Source: JBOGJI01 sp050747865
GTDB lineage: Bacteria > Acidobacteriota > Thermoanaerobaculia > Multivoradales > JAHEKO01
NCBI GenBank assembly: GCA_050747865.1
Contig: JBOGJI010000236.1
Coordinates: forward strand, 11,487-75,486
DNA: 64,000 bases
Direction: 5' to 3'
The notes under the pieces were generated by a model. It saw only the letters and a program-made list of their open reading frames with translations, was not told where the DNA came from and did not search any database. A program made the translations under genes and the position numbers. Shown here piece by piece: positions 25,910 to 35,734 of this stretch. The stretch's first letter is position 1, and each line of letters opens with the position of its first letter.

Positions 25910-28089
25910 GCCGCCGCCGCCTTGCGCGCGTGGGCCCGCTTCTTGCCGCCAGTCTTGCTCTCGGCGAACGGATCCCCGTGGATCAGTGTCGTGCCTTCCA
26001 TGTGAGCCGGCACCTTGACACCGAACAGCTCGAGCGCCGTCGGGGCGATGTCCATGAGGGACGGATTCTCGACGCTGAGCGGCACGTTCGAGAACAGGAC
26101 GCCCGGCACGATGCGCGGATCCACGCCGTGGTCGCCGCTCCACGCCTTGGTGTTGTCCTCGAACACCGGTCCCGACACCATGCCCGAGGCGCAGTCCCAG
26201 GAGATGCGGTAGCCGTGGTTGTAGCCGACCACGAAGTCGGGGCCGTGGGCCAGGTAGGGGCCCTTGTAGAGCTTGGCCGAGTCGAAGACCTCGTTGATGC
26301 CGGTCTCGCCGGTCTCGGCGTCGACGAGCCCGGAGAGCTTGCGGCAGATCTCGTCCTTGAGCTGCTGCGCCTCGCCGCCCGGCTCGACGATGCCCTCCGC
26401 CTCCCGCCCCTTGAGGTTCAAGAACATCCCCGTCAGCCCCACGGCGTAGACCCGCGTGCGCGACCAGTCGACGTCGCGTAGCCACTCGGAGCTGCCGTCG
26501 GTGCCCGGCTTCAAGGCCAGATAGCCGTTGTCGAGCAGCCACTTGTTCAAGTTGATGCCGCGGCGGAAGGAGGTGAAACCGTGATCGGAGAGGACGATCA
26601 GCACGTCGCCCTTGCCGAGGCGGCCCATGGCCCGCCCGACCAGGGCGTCGTTGCGCCGATACAGCTCCTCGATGGCGTCGCGGTGCTCCGCATTTTCAAG
26701 GCCGCGGGCGGCCGGGTGCCCGTCCTCGAGATAGCGCCAGAACATGTGCTGGATGCGGTCGGTGGCGTCGAACACGCACACCAGGCAGCCCTTGCGCAGC
26801 CGGTCCCAGGCGCCGAAGAACATCTCCTGCCGCTCGCGGTCGATGTCCCAGGTCTGCTCCAGGAAGGTCCCGTCGTCGACCACCCGCTCATTGAGCGCCC
26901 AGGTGTCCTCGGCCAGCCCGAGGGTGCTGTAGGGGCCGACGAGCTTGGCCAGGTAGGTGGCGTAGTAGCCGGGATGCGAGATCGGCATGGCGGGCTTTTC
27001 GGGATCGAACGACAGCGGCGTCACATACAGCGAGACGTGCTCGCCCGCCTCGGTGAGCTCGATCCGCGCCAGCCCCTTGACCTGGATGCCCGGCGCCGCC
27101 GGAAAGGAGAGCTTGACCCAGGGCGAGAGCTTGCCCCTCGTCAGCTCGACCCGCTCGCCGTCCGCCTCCAGGGTCCCCGTGCCGGCGGCGTGGTCGACCC
27201 GCAGGGTGAACGGCAGCTCCATCTCGGGCGCGCCGTCGCGGAACAGGTTCTCCGGCCCCTTGAGGGTACCCTGGAAGGTTCCGTTGCCATCGGCGGAGGT
27301 CAGCGGCAGGCGGATCCCGCCCTCCTTGAAGTCACGTCCGGAGGTGGCGTCCGCGGGCCGGGTGGTGAAGTACTGGAACGTCCCCTGGGTCCCCAGCAGG
27401 TCGGGCGCCGCCATCGCCGACAGCTCGGCGCCGTAGAAGCGGTCGGGCGGAAACGTGATCGGCACCCGCAGCACCGTGGACCAGATGCGCGCCTCCCCGA
27501 GCAGGCTCCAGAACGGCTTGGACTTGCGCAGCAGCCGCAACTCGGGCTTGTGCAGGGGTATGCGCCACTTGCCGAGCTTCAAGAACCGCTTCACCGTGCC
27601 GATCTCGGTGGAGGAGAGCAGCGGCAGATAGGTCCTCAGGTCGCGGTTCAGGAAGTCGAAGATGTTGTGTTTGGCGGGGCTGACGCCGGTGGCGAACGAC
27701 GACCAGGCGACCGGCGAGATCGAAGGGTAGGTCGTGGCCAGCCGGTGATAGCAGCCCTCCTCGGCAAGCCTGGCGAAGCTCGGGAGCTTACCCTCCTTCA
27801 TGAAGCGATCGGTGAGCCGCGGGTCCTGGCCGTCGAGCCCGAGCACGATGAGCCGCCGGATCTTCGGCTTGGCGCGCCCGCGGTAGCGGAACGCCCGCCA
27901 CAGCGCGCGGAACGGCCAGAGCAGCAGGGCGAAGACGGCGATCAGGACGGTGACGAAGACGACCGCGAAGGAGGAGAGCAGGGCGAACCCCGCTCCCGGG
28001 CCGATGTACGCAGCCGCGGGCGCCGCGGCACCGGCCAGCGCCAGCAACGCCATCGCGTTGCGGCGGCCGGATCGAGCGGGGGTAAACAT
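25906..28089 (-). CDS. Membrane-anchored type I phosphodiesterase-like protein (paralogue 1)
   Basis: 727 residues. The N-terminus contains AAYIGPGAGFALLSSF and then a long hydrophobic helix and basic stop-transfer (WPFRALWRAFRYRGR); the YIGPG-type start is seen on small membrane proteins of unknown function. The catalytic domain has LIVLGLDGQDPRLTD, YPSISPVAWSSFATG (Ser nucleophile position), CVFDATDRIQHMFWR and LIVLSDHGFTSFRRG. It ends in an Ala/Lys/Arg-rich tail. First gene of the operon; its stop overlaps the GTG of paralogue 2. Function is inferred from fold only. Confidence 0.82.
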   Translation of the reverse strand: MFTPARSGRRNAMALLALAGAAAPAAAYIGPGAGFALLSSFAVVFVTVLIAVFALLLWPFRALWRAFRYRGRAKPKIRRLIVLGLDGQDPRLTDRFMKEGKLPSFARLAEEGCYHRLATTYPSISPVAWSSFATGVSPAKHNIFDFLNRDLRTYLPLLSSTEIGTVKRFLKLGKWRIPLHKPELRLLRKSKPFWSLLGEARIWSTVLRVPITFPPDRFYGAELSAMAAPDLLGTQGTFQYFTTRPADATSGRDFKEGGIRLPLTSADGNGTFQGTLKGPENLFRDGAPEMELPFTLRVDHAAGTGTLEADGERVELTRGKLSPWVKLSFPAAPGIQVKGLARIELTEAGEHVSLYVTPLSFDPEKPAMPISHPGYYATYLAKLVGPYSTLGLAEDTWALNERVVDDGTFLEQTWDIDRERQEMFFGAWDRLRKGCLVCVFDATDRIQHMFWRYLEDGHPAARGLENAEHRDAIEELYRRNDALVGRAMGRLGKGDVLIVLSDHGFTSFRRGINLNKWLLDNGYLALKPGTDGSSEWLRDVDWSRTRVYAVGLTGMFLNLKGREAEGIVEPGGEAQQLKDEICRKLSGLVDAETGETGINEVFDSAKLYKGPYLAHGPDFVVGYNHGYRISWDCASGMVSGPVFEDNTKAWSGDHGVDPRIVPGVLFSNVPLSVENPSLMDIAPTALELFGVKVPAHMEGTTLIHGDPFAESKTGGKKRAHARKAAAA

Positions 28090-28227
28090 CGGTTGGCGCA
28101 GGACCGTACCGTCGGGATCGATTTCGGTTGGGAGTGGGTCCGCCGTCGCCTGACGAGGGAGCCGTCCGAGTCACTCGCTGCCCGTGAGACCGGTGCCCGG
28201 GCGTTTGGATGGTATAGGGTTTGCCGG

Positions 28228-28845
28228 GTGAGCGCAATCCGACGCCTCTGGTGGCGCGGCCTCTACGGGCCTCCGATCGTGGTCGTCTCCGGCCTGCCCC
28301 GCTCCGGCACCTCCATGGCCATGCGCATGCTCAAGGCGGGCGGGATCCCGACGGTCGAGGACGGTCAGCGCGGCGCCGACATCGACAATCCCCTGGGATA
28401 CTTCGAGCACGAGCGGGTCATGCGCCTGGCGGAGGAGACCGACCGGGCGTGGCTCAAGCGAGCGCGCGGCAAGGCGGTCAAGATCATCTCCTACCTCTTG
28501 AAGGAGCTGCCGCGGCACAACAACTACCGGGTCATCCTGCTGGAGCGCGAGATCGGGGAGGTCCTGGCCTCCCAGGCCAAGATGCTCGAGCGCCGCGGCG
28601 AAGTCAACCCGGTAGACGACGACAAGATGGCGGCGAACTACGAGTCGCTGGTCTGGCGCGTGAACTACCTGCTCAAGCGCTCACCGCACCTCGAGACCCT
28701 GCGGCTGCGCTACGCGGACGTCGTCGCCGATCCCCACGGCGAGGCCCGTCGCATCAATGACTTCCTGGGAGGCGGCCTGGACGTAGCGGCGATGGCCGCC
28801 GTCGTCGATCCCAACCTCTACCGCAACCGCGCCGAATCCGCCTGA
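28228..28845 (+). CDS. Sulfotransferase-like P-loop protein
   Basis: 205 residues from GTG 28228. VVVSGLPRSGTSMAMRML near residue 15 is the 5'-phosphosulfate-binding loop typical of sulfotransferases; VILLEREIGEVLASQ resembles their 3'-phosphate-binding region, and LRLRYADVVADPHGEARRINDFLGG is the conserved C-terminal segment. It probably transfers a sulfuryl group from PAPS, though small members are often uncharacterised. TAGGGT lies 7 nt before the GTG and there is no Shine-Dalgarno, suggesting a leaderless transcript. It is divergent from the phosphodiesterase operon. Confidence 0.75.
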   Translation: MSAIRRLWWRGLYGPPIVVVSGLPRSGTSMAMRMLKAGGIPTVEDGQRGADIDNPLGYFEHERVMRLAEETDRAWLKRARGKAVKIISYLLKELPRHNNYRVILLEREIGEVLASQAKMLERRGEVNPVDDDKMAANYESLVWRVNYLLKRSPHLETLRLRYADVVADPHGEARRINDFLGGGLDVAAMAAVVDPNLYRNRAESA

Positions 28846-28859
28846 TCCGGCTCGTCCCG

Positions 28860-29384
28860 CTAATGACCGTGGCGGCGGCTCATCCGTAGCTGGCCGCGGA
28901 TCTCGCCGCCGGGGAACAGGTCGGTGTGGACATTCACGTAGACGACCCCGTCTTCGATCGCCTCGCGGATCTCCTCCCACTCACCCGCATCGATCCCCTG
29001 ACTGTCTGGGCCAATGACGTCGGCGGCCGTCAGCGTGCCGCTGATCGTCGCCGGGGCGGGCGGGCAGGCCTGCGTGCCCGGGGGGCCGTTGCCGAGGTTG
29101 GTGCACAGGAAGATCGAGATGCCGCCGTTGACGCTGCGCTGCCCGAGGTGCAGGTGCGACTGGGCGACCATCCCCTGGAGATCGGCGTAGCTCAGCTCGT
29201 ACGTCAACTCCTCGCGGTCGACGCTGAACGTGGCCGCGAAGACGCCCTGTCCGTTGGTGGAGAGCGCCGGAACCTCCTCCGTGGGCGCCAGGCGGGCGCG
29301 AACGTTGCGGCCTGCCGCCGTGGCGTCGGTGGCCAGGAACACCGCGATGAGAGAGATAGGGATCACGACAAAGAGCTTCCGCAT
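28860..29384 (-). CDS. Exported CHRD-domain protein
   Basis: 174 residues. A clear signal peptide (LFVVIPISLIAVFLATDATA) precedes a single CHRD domain: VRARLAPTEEVPALST at its start, LTYELSYADLQGMVAQSHLHLG in the middle, and VYVNVHTDLFPGGEIRGQL at its end. CHRD domains occur in bacterial secreted proteins and in chordin; biochemical role in bacteria is unknown. The ribosome binding site is exceptional: AGGAGGTGATCC, immediately upstream of ATG, pairs with the entire 12-nt end of 16S rRNA, pointing to high expression. Confidence 0.85.
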   Translation of the reverse strand: MRKLFVVIPISLIAVFLATDATAAGRNVRARLAPTEEVPALSTNGQGVFAATFSVDREELTYELSYADLQGMVAQSHLHLGQRSVNGGISIFLCTNLGNGPPGTQACPPAPATISGTLTAADVIGPDSQGIDAGEWEEIREAIEDGVVYVNVHTDLFPGGEIRGQLRMSRRHGH

Positions 29385-29396
29385 GGATCACCTCCT
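29385..29396 (-). promoter_or_regulatory. Full-length Shine-Dalgarno of the CHRD gene
   Basis: On the minus strand AGGAGGTGATCC, a complete complement to the canonical 16S rRNA 3' end, abuts the ATG at 29384. Most other first genes in this window have weak or no Shine-Dalgarno. Confidence 0.8.
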
Positions 29397-29516
29397 GGAT
29401 CGGGCCGCCTACAGGCGGTGAGGGCACCCCACCGGCAACCGCGGCGGACGCCATGGTCGACACCCCGTGTGTCGCGACAGGCGGCGATCCGGTTCATCCG
29501 ACGATAGGGTTGGGCC

Positions 29517-30542
29517 GTGCTGGTCGCCGATTTCGACTACCACCTGCCACCGGAACGCGTCGCCCAGGATCCCGCGCCGCGCGGCAGCAGCCGTCTGCTG
29601 GTCCTCGATGCGGAGGGAGAGCGCCGCCACCGGCGCGTCGACGACCTGCCCGAGCTGCTCTCGCCCGGCGACCTGCTGGTGGTCAACGATACGCGCGTCA
29701 TCCCGGCGCGCCTGTTCGCGCGCCGCGAACCCGGCGGCGGCAGGGTGGAGCTGCTCCTCGCCGAGCAGGTGGCGGAACGGGAGTGGACCTGCTTGCTCAA
29801 GCCGGGGCGCAAGGCGAAGCCGGGCACCTGGTTGCGGCTGGACCGGGAGCTCGAGGCGGAGGTGACGGCACGCGGCGACGACGGGCGCCACACCGTGCGT
29901 TTCTCGCGCGCCATCGAGCCGTTCCTGGATCGCCTCGGCCACGTGCCCCTGCCGCCGTACATCCGCCGGCCCGACCGCCCCGAGGACCGCGAGCGCTATC
30001 AGACGGTCTTCGCCCGCCATGCCGGCGCCATCGCGGCGCCGACCGCCGGTCTGCACTTCACCGACGAGCTGCTGGGCCGCCTGCGCGACCGCGGCATCGA
30101 ACAGGCCAGCGTGACTCTTCACGTAGGTCTCGGCACCTTCAAGCCGGTCACCGCCGAGCTGGTCCACGAGCACCGCATGGATGAGGAGCGTTACCTCCTG
30201 CCCGAGGCCACCGTGGAAGCAATCGCGCGGACCGGCGAACGCGGCGGCGAGGTCGTGGCCGTCGGCACCACGGTGGTGCGCACCCTGGAGGGCGTGGCGG
30301 CGCGGCACGATGGCCGCCTGGTCGCGGGCAGCGGCCGCACCGACCTGTTCATCTACCCCGGCTACCACGTCCAGGTGGTCGACCGCCTATTGACCAACTT
30401 CCACCTCCCGCGCTCCACCCTGCTGATGCTGGTCTGCGCCCTGGCCGGCCGCGACCCCATCCTGGTCGCCTATGACGAGGCGATCCGCCAGGGCTACCGC
30501 TTCTACTCCTACGGCGACGCCATGCTGGCTCGCCGTCAGTAG
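29517..30542 (+). CDS. queA: S-adenosylmethionine:tRNA ribosyltransferase-isomerase
   Basis: 341 residues, normal length. Start LVADFDYHLPPERVAQDPAPRG, then LLVVNDTRVIPARL, FARHAGAIAAPTAGLHFT, SVTLHVGLGTFKPV and the C-terminal NFHLPRSTLLMLVCALAG are QueA hallmarks. It transfers and isomerises the ribosyl moiety of SAM onto 7-aminomethyl-7-deazaguanine in tRNA, forming epoxyqueuosine. GTG 29517 is preceded by TAGGGT with a 6-nt gap and no Shine-Dalgarno. Other queuosine genes are not in the window. Confidence 0.96.
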   Translation: MLVADFDYHLPPERVAQDPAPRGSSRLLVLDAEGERRHRRVDDLPELLSPGDLLVVNDTRVIPARLFARREPGGGRVELLLAEQVAEREWTCLLKPGRKAKPGTWLRLDRELEAEVTARGDDGRHTVRFSRAIEPFLDRLGHVPLPPYIRRPDRPEDRERYQTVFARHAGAIAAPTAGLHFTDELLGRLRDRGIEQASVTLHVGLGTFKPVTAELVHEHRMDEERYLLPEATVEAIARTGERGGEVVAVGTTVVRTLEGVAARHDGRLVAGSGRTDLFIYPGYHVQVVDRLLTNFHLPRSTLLMLVCALAGRDPILVAYDEAIRQGYRFYSYGDAMLARRQ

Positions 30543-30543
30543 T

Positions 30544-30603
30544 AGGGATCAGGGGTCAGGGTCGGAAGGCAAGACTGTCACAATGATCTGGCCCCTGACC
30601 CCT
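30544..30603. repeat. Inverted repeat between queA and the penicillin-binding protein gene
   Basis: AGGGGTCAGGG (30551-30561) and CCCTGACCCCT (30593-30603) form an 11-bp stem with a 31-nt loop between convergent genes, possibly a bidirectional terminator. In addition 30544-30560 recurs as an exact 17-bp inverted copy at 33102-33118, on the other side of the penicillin-binding protein gene. Confidence 0.65.
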
Positions 30604-30629
30604 CGCCCCCGACCCCTGGGTGGGCGGGG

Positions 30630-33068
30630 TCAGTAGGTGTCGTCGGGTGCGTCGCTGCCAAAGACCCGCTTGAGCCAGCGCCGGAACGGATGCCGCTTCT
30701 GCCCCTCCTCCGGCTGCATTCCCGGCTCCGCGTCGATCGTCTCGCCGTCGCCCCCGACCCGCTGCGGCTGCAGCACCCGGTTGAACCAGCCGCCGTGGAG
30801 GTGGCAGACGTAGGAGGGCACGGTTCCCTCGAGGAAGACCTCGGCCTGCACCTGCGGGCAGGCGTCGGTCGCCAGCCCGCCGCTCAAGGGATCGATCAGC
30901 GCGGTCGCCACGCCGGCGGGCTGCGCGAACTCCCGGTAGCCGCCCACCGGCCGCACCGCGTGCATGAAACGCGTCCAGATCGGCAACCCGGCCCGCGCCC
31001 CCGACATGCGGGTCGGCGAGTTGTCGTCGTAGCCGACCCAGACGACCGCCACCCGGTCCGGCGTGTAGCCGGCGAACCAGTTGTCCCGCCGGTCGTTGCT
31101 GGTGCCGGTCTTGCCGGCCAGCGGCCCAGTCAGGCCCATGCGCCGGGCCTCCGCTCCCGTCCCGCGATCGATGACGTCCTGTAGCAGCGCCGTGACCACA
31201 TAGGTGGCCGCCGGCGAGACCGCGCGCTCGGGCGACCGCGGCGGCCGGCCGGCGACGCCTTGACCGTTGCCGTCGACCATGCCGCGCAGGCCGTGGAGCT
31301 CCGGTCTCAAGCCCCCGGCGGCGAGCGTGGCGTAGGCGGTCGCCATCTCGATCGGCGTGACCTCGAAGGCTCCGAGGGCGAGCGCCGGAACCGCCTGCAG
31401 CTCGCCTTCGACTCCCAGCCGCTGTGCCGTGTCCACGATCCCGGAGAGTCCGGTCTGCAGCGCCATCCTGGCGGTAGCGACGTTGTAGCTCTGCACCACG
31501 GCGCGGCGCGCCGTCACCCAGCCGTGGAACTTGCTGTCGTAGTTGCCGGGCGACCAGTTCCCACTGGTCAGCTGGACCGTGAGCGGCGAGTCCTCGATCA
31601 AGGTCGCCGGCGTGGCCTGCCGGCGCTCGAACGCGGTCAGGTAGACGATAGGCTTGAAGGCGCTGCCGGCCTGGCGGCGGGCCTGCCCCACGCGGTCGAA
31701 CTGGCTGCGGGCGAAGTCCCTGCCGCCGACGTAGGCCAGGATCTCGCCGCTGCGCGGATCCGCCGACACCAGGGCGGCCTCTAGCGGCACGGCGGTCTCG
31801 CGCCCCTTCTCCCAACCGTTCTCCAGCGCCTCGACTCCCCAGGCCACCGCCTCCTCCGCCGCCTGCTGATCCGCCGGCGACAGCGTCGTCAGCAGGCTAT
31901 AGCCCCCCGCGGCGTGGGGATCCACGCCGAACCGATCCATCGCCTCCCGGCGAACGGCCTCGGCGAAGAAGGGCGCGCGCCGCTGCAAGGGGCTGGGGCT
32001 GACGGTGTCGACCGGCTCATGTTTCGCCGCCTCGGCGCGCTCCGCGTCCAGCCACTCGAGCTCCACCATGCGGTCGAGCACCCAATCGCGGCGCTCTTGG
32101 GCGCGCTCCGGGTGGAAGGCCGGATCGTAGTCTCCGGGGGCGCGGATCAGGGCGGCGAGCAGAGCTGCCTGGCCTAGTGTCAGCTCCCGCGGCGTGCGCT
32201 GGAAGTAGGCGCGGGCGGCCGAGCCTACGCCCATGACGTTGACGCCCGCGCGCTGGCCCCAGTAGATCTCGTTGACGTAGGCCTGCAGGATCGCGTCCTT
32301 GCCGTAACGCAGCTCGACCAGGCTCGCGAGGACAGCCTCGCGGAGCTTGCGGGAGAGCGTCCGCTCGTGCGTCAGGTAGAGGTTCTTGACCAGTTGCTGG
32401 GTCAACGTCGAGCCGCCCTGGCGGATCTCGCCGCCGCGCAGGTTCACCCACGCGGCGCGCAGGATGCCGCGCGCCGACAGCCCGCCGTGTTGGTAGAAGC
32501 GGGCGTCCTCCGCCGCCATCACCGCCGCGATCAGCTCCTCCGGGATCTGCTCCACCGGCACCGGCCAGCGGTCGAGCCGATCGGGGCCGTAATAGGCGGT
32601 GAGCAACGGCGGCTCGAGCAAGACGTCCTCCACGGGACGGCCGTCGCGGTACAGCGAATGGACACGCCCGCCGGAGACGACGACGCCGAGCAGACCTTCC
32701 GGCAGCAGGCCGCCGGGGCCGGGGAAGCTGCGCAGATGCGCCAGCAGCCTCGCCCCCTCCAGGTGATATTCGCCGAGCTTCGGGCTTCGGGACCCGGTCG
32801 CCCGGTACCCGACCCGCGCCAGCTCCGACTCCAGCCGCTCCACGGATACCGGCATCCCCCGCGTCAGCCGCATGGAGGCGCCATAGAGCCGCGACGGCTG
32901 TGGGCCGACCTCCGGCCCCAGCTGCGCCGAGAGCCGCCAGTACGGCGCGAACAGCCACAGCCCGCCCGCCACGACGACACCCAACGCGATCGCCAGGACA
33001 AAGGCCAGTGAGCGCGGCTTCAGGCGACGCGCACGTCCCCGTGAGCGCCCACGACGCCGAATCATCAT
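30630..33068 (-). CDS. Bifunctional class A penicillin-binding protein (PBP1b-like)
   Basis: 812 residues. A basic cytosolic N-terminus and one membrane helix precede a UB2H-like segment (SRLYGASMRLTRGMPVS), the GT51 glycosyltransferase domain (AAVMAAEDARFYQHGGLS, GGSTLTQQLVKNLYL) and the transpeptidase with nucleophile GSAFKP, SYN in VVQSYNVATAR and KTGTSND. It polymerises and crosslinks peptidoglycan in the periplasm. ATG 33068 has TAACAT 9 nt upstream. The C-terminal region carries a Cys pair (TDACPQVQ, SYVCHLHG). Confidence 0.94.
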   Translation of the reverse strand: MMIRRRGRSRGRARRLKPRSLAFVLAIALGVVVAGGLWLFAPYWRLSAQLGPEVGPQPSRLYGASMRLTRGMPVSVERLESELARVGYRATGSRSPKLGEYHLEGARLLAHLRSFPGPGGLLPEGLLGVVVSGGRVHSLYRDGRPVEDVLLEPPLLTAYYGPDRLDRWPVPVEQIPEELIAAVMAAEDARFYQHGGLSARGILRAAWVNLRGGEIRQGGSTLTQQLVKNLYLTHERTLSRKLREAVLASLVELRYGKDAILQAYVNEIYWGQRAGVNVMGVGSAARAYFQRTPRELTLGQAALLAALIRAPGDYDPAFHPERAQERRDWVLDRMVELEWLDAERAEAAKHEPVDTVSPSPLQRRAPFFAEAVRREAMDRFGVDPHAAGGYSLLTTLSPADQQAAEEAVAWGVEALENGWEKGRETAVPLEAALVSADPRSGEILAYVGGRDFARSQFDRVGQARRQAGSAFKPIVYLTAFERRQATPATLIEDSPLTVQLTSGNWSPGNYDSKFHGWVTARRAVVQSYNVATARMALQTGLSGIVDTAQRLGVEGELQAVPALALGAFEVTPIEMATAYATLAAGGLRPELHGLRGMVDGNGQGVAGRPPRSPERAVSPAATYVVTALLQDVIDRGTGAEARRMGLTGPLAGKTGTSNDRRDNWFAGYTPDRVAVVWVGYDDNSPTRMSGARAGLPIWTRFMHAVRPVGGYREFAQPAGVATALIDPLSGGLATDACPQVQAEVFLEGTVPSYVCHLHGGWFNRVLQPQRVGGDGETIDAEPGMQPEEGQKRHPFRRWLKRVFGSDAPDDTY

Positions 33069-33101
33069 GACGACCCCATGTTACGCAACAAGTACGCCAG
33101 T

Positions 33102-33118
33102 CCTGACCCCTGATCCCT
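33102..33118. repeat. Exact 17-bp inverted copy of 30544-30560
   Basis: CCTGACCCCTGATCCCT is the perfect reverse complement of bases 30544-30560, so the penicillin-binding protein gene is bracketed by a 17-bp inverted repeat. Confidence 0.8.
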
Positions 33119-33151
33119 CATCCGGACCGCACGTGGTAACGTGCGGTCCGG

Positions 33152-33155
<4 letters not shown>
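33118..33155. promoter_or_regulatory. 17-bp-arm perfect palindrome over the ABC-F start codon
   Basis: Bases 33118-33134 and 33139-33155 are perfect inverted copies separated by GGTA. The right arm contains the ATG at 33152. TAACGT (33137-33142) could be a -10, ending 9 nt before the ATG. In DNA it could be an operator; in a longer transcript it would bury the start codon in a stem. Confidence 0.75.
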
Positions 33156-34810
<1,655 letters not shown>

Positions 34811-34813
34811 GTT

Positions 34814-35734
34814 CTAGCCCCCCGGAACCGCCAGGGCGTCGCGCAGCCCGTCGCCCAGGAGCTGAAAGCCCAGGGCGGTGACGGTGAGCGCGAGGCCGGG
34901 GAAGGCGGCCAGCCACCACGCGGAGAGGAGGTCGGGTGTGGCCTCGGCGGCCATGCCTCCCCAGCTCGGCTCCGGCGGCGGGATACCGAGGCCGAGGAAA
35001 GACAGTGCGGCTTCGGCGAGGATGGCCTCGCCCACCATCGCGGTGGCGACGACGGCGATCGGCGTGGCCAGGTGGGGCACCAGATGGCGGACGACCAGGC
35101 GGGCGGGCCGCACTCCCGAGACCCGGGCAGCCTCGACGAAGGGGCGCCGCAGCAGGCTGCGCAGCTCGCCGTCGACGACGCGGGCGAGCGTCATCCAGCC
35201 GGTCGCGGCGAGGGTCAGGGTCACGGTCCACTTGCCGGGGGCCAGGAGGGCGGCGAGGGCGACGAGCAGGAAGAGACGGGGAAACGCGAGCAGGGCAGTG
35301 GTGCCCGTGGTGGCGGCGCTGCCGGTCCACCTGCCGAGGCCGGCGAGGATTCCGAATCCGACGCCCAGGAGGGTGGCGAGGAGGACGGCCCCTCCGGCGA
35401 TCGTCAGAGAGCTCCGGGCGCCGTGGAGCAAACGCGAGAGAACGTCGCGGCCCAGACCGTCGGTACCGAGTGGCAGCAGGAGCGGGCGATGCGTGGCGAC
35501 ATCGGGCCACGCGCTGCCGTCGAGGACGACGCGGCTGCCCGGAGGGCGGGCCCCGACGGCTGTGGTGTCGACGCTCTGGTCGGCGGAGAACGGCGCGAGG
35601 CAGGGGCCAACCAGTCCGAGCACCAGGAACAAGGCGACCGGAATCCCTCCCGGCGCCAGGGCGCGCCACCGCCGGCCGGCGATCGACGGGCGGGCGTAAC
35701 TCGCCGCCGCAGGCGGCCGTGGCTCAAGCCGCAT
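34814..35734 (-). CDS. Peptide-type ABC transporter permease (DppC/OppC-like)
   Basis: 306 residues from ATG 35734. After an N-terminal helix (IPVALFLVLGLVGPCLAPF) comes the marker LLPLGTDGLGRDVLSRLLHGARSSL, followed by the EAA-loop EAARVSGVRPARLVVRHLVPH and LAEAALSFLGLGIPPPEPSWG. It forms the membrane channel with the DppB-like partner upstream, whose end it overlaps by 11 bp. No ATP-binding subunits (DppD/F) are in this cluster. Confidence 0.88.
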   Translation of the reverse strand: MRLEPRPPAAASYARPSIAGRRWRALAPGGIPVALFLVLGLVGPCLAPFSADQSVDTTAVGARPPGSRVVLDGSAWPDVATHRPLLLPLGTDGLGRDVLSRLLHGARSSLTIAGGAVLLATLLGVGFGILAGLGRWTGSAATTGTTALLAFPRLFLLVALAALLAPGKWTVTLTLAATGWMTLARVVDGELRSLLRRPFVEAARVSGVRPARLVVRHLVPHLATPIAVVATAMVGEAILAEAALSFLGLGIPPPEPSWGGMAAEATPDLLSAWWLAAFPGLALTVTALGFQLLGDGLRDALAVPGG

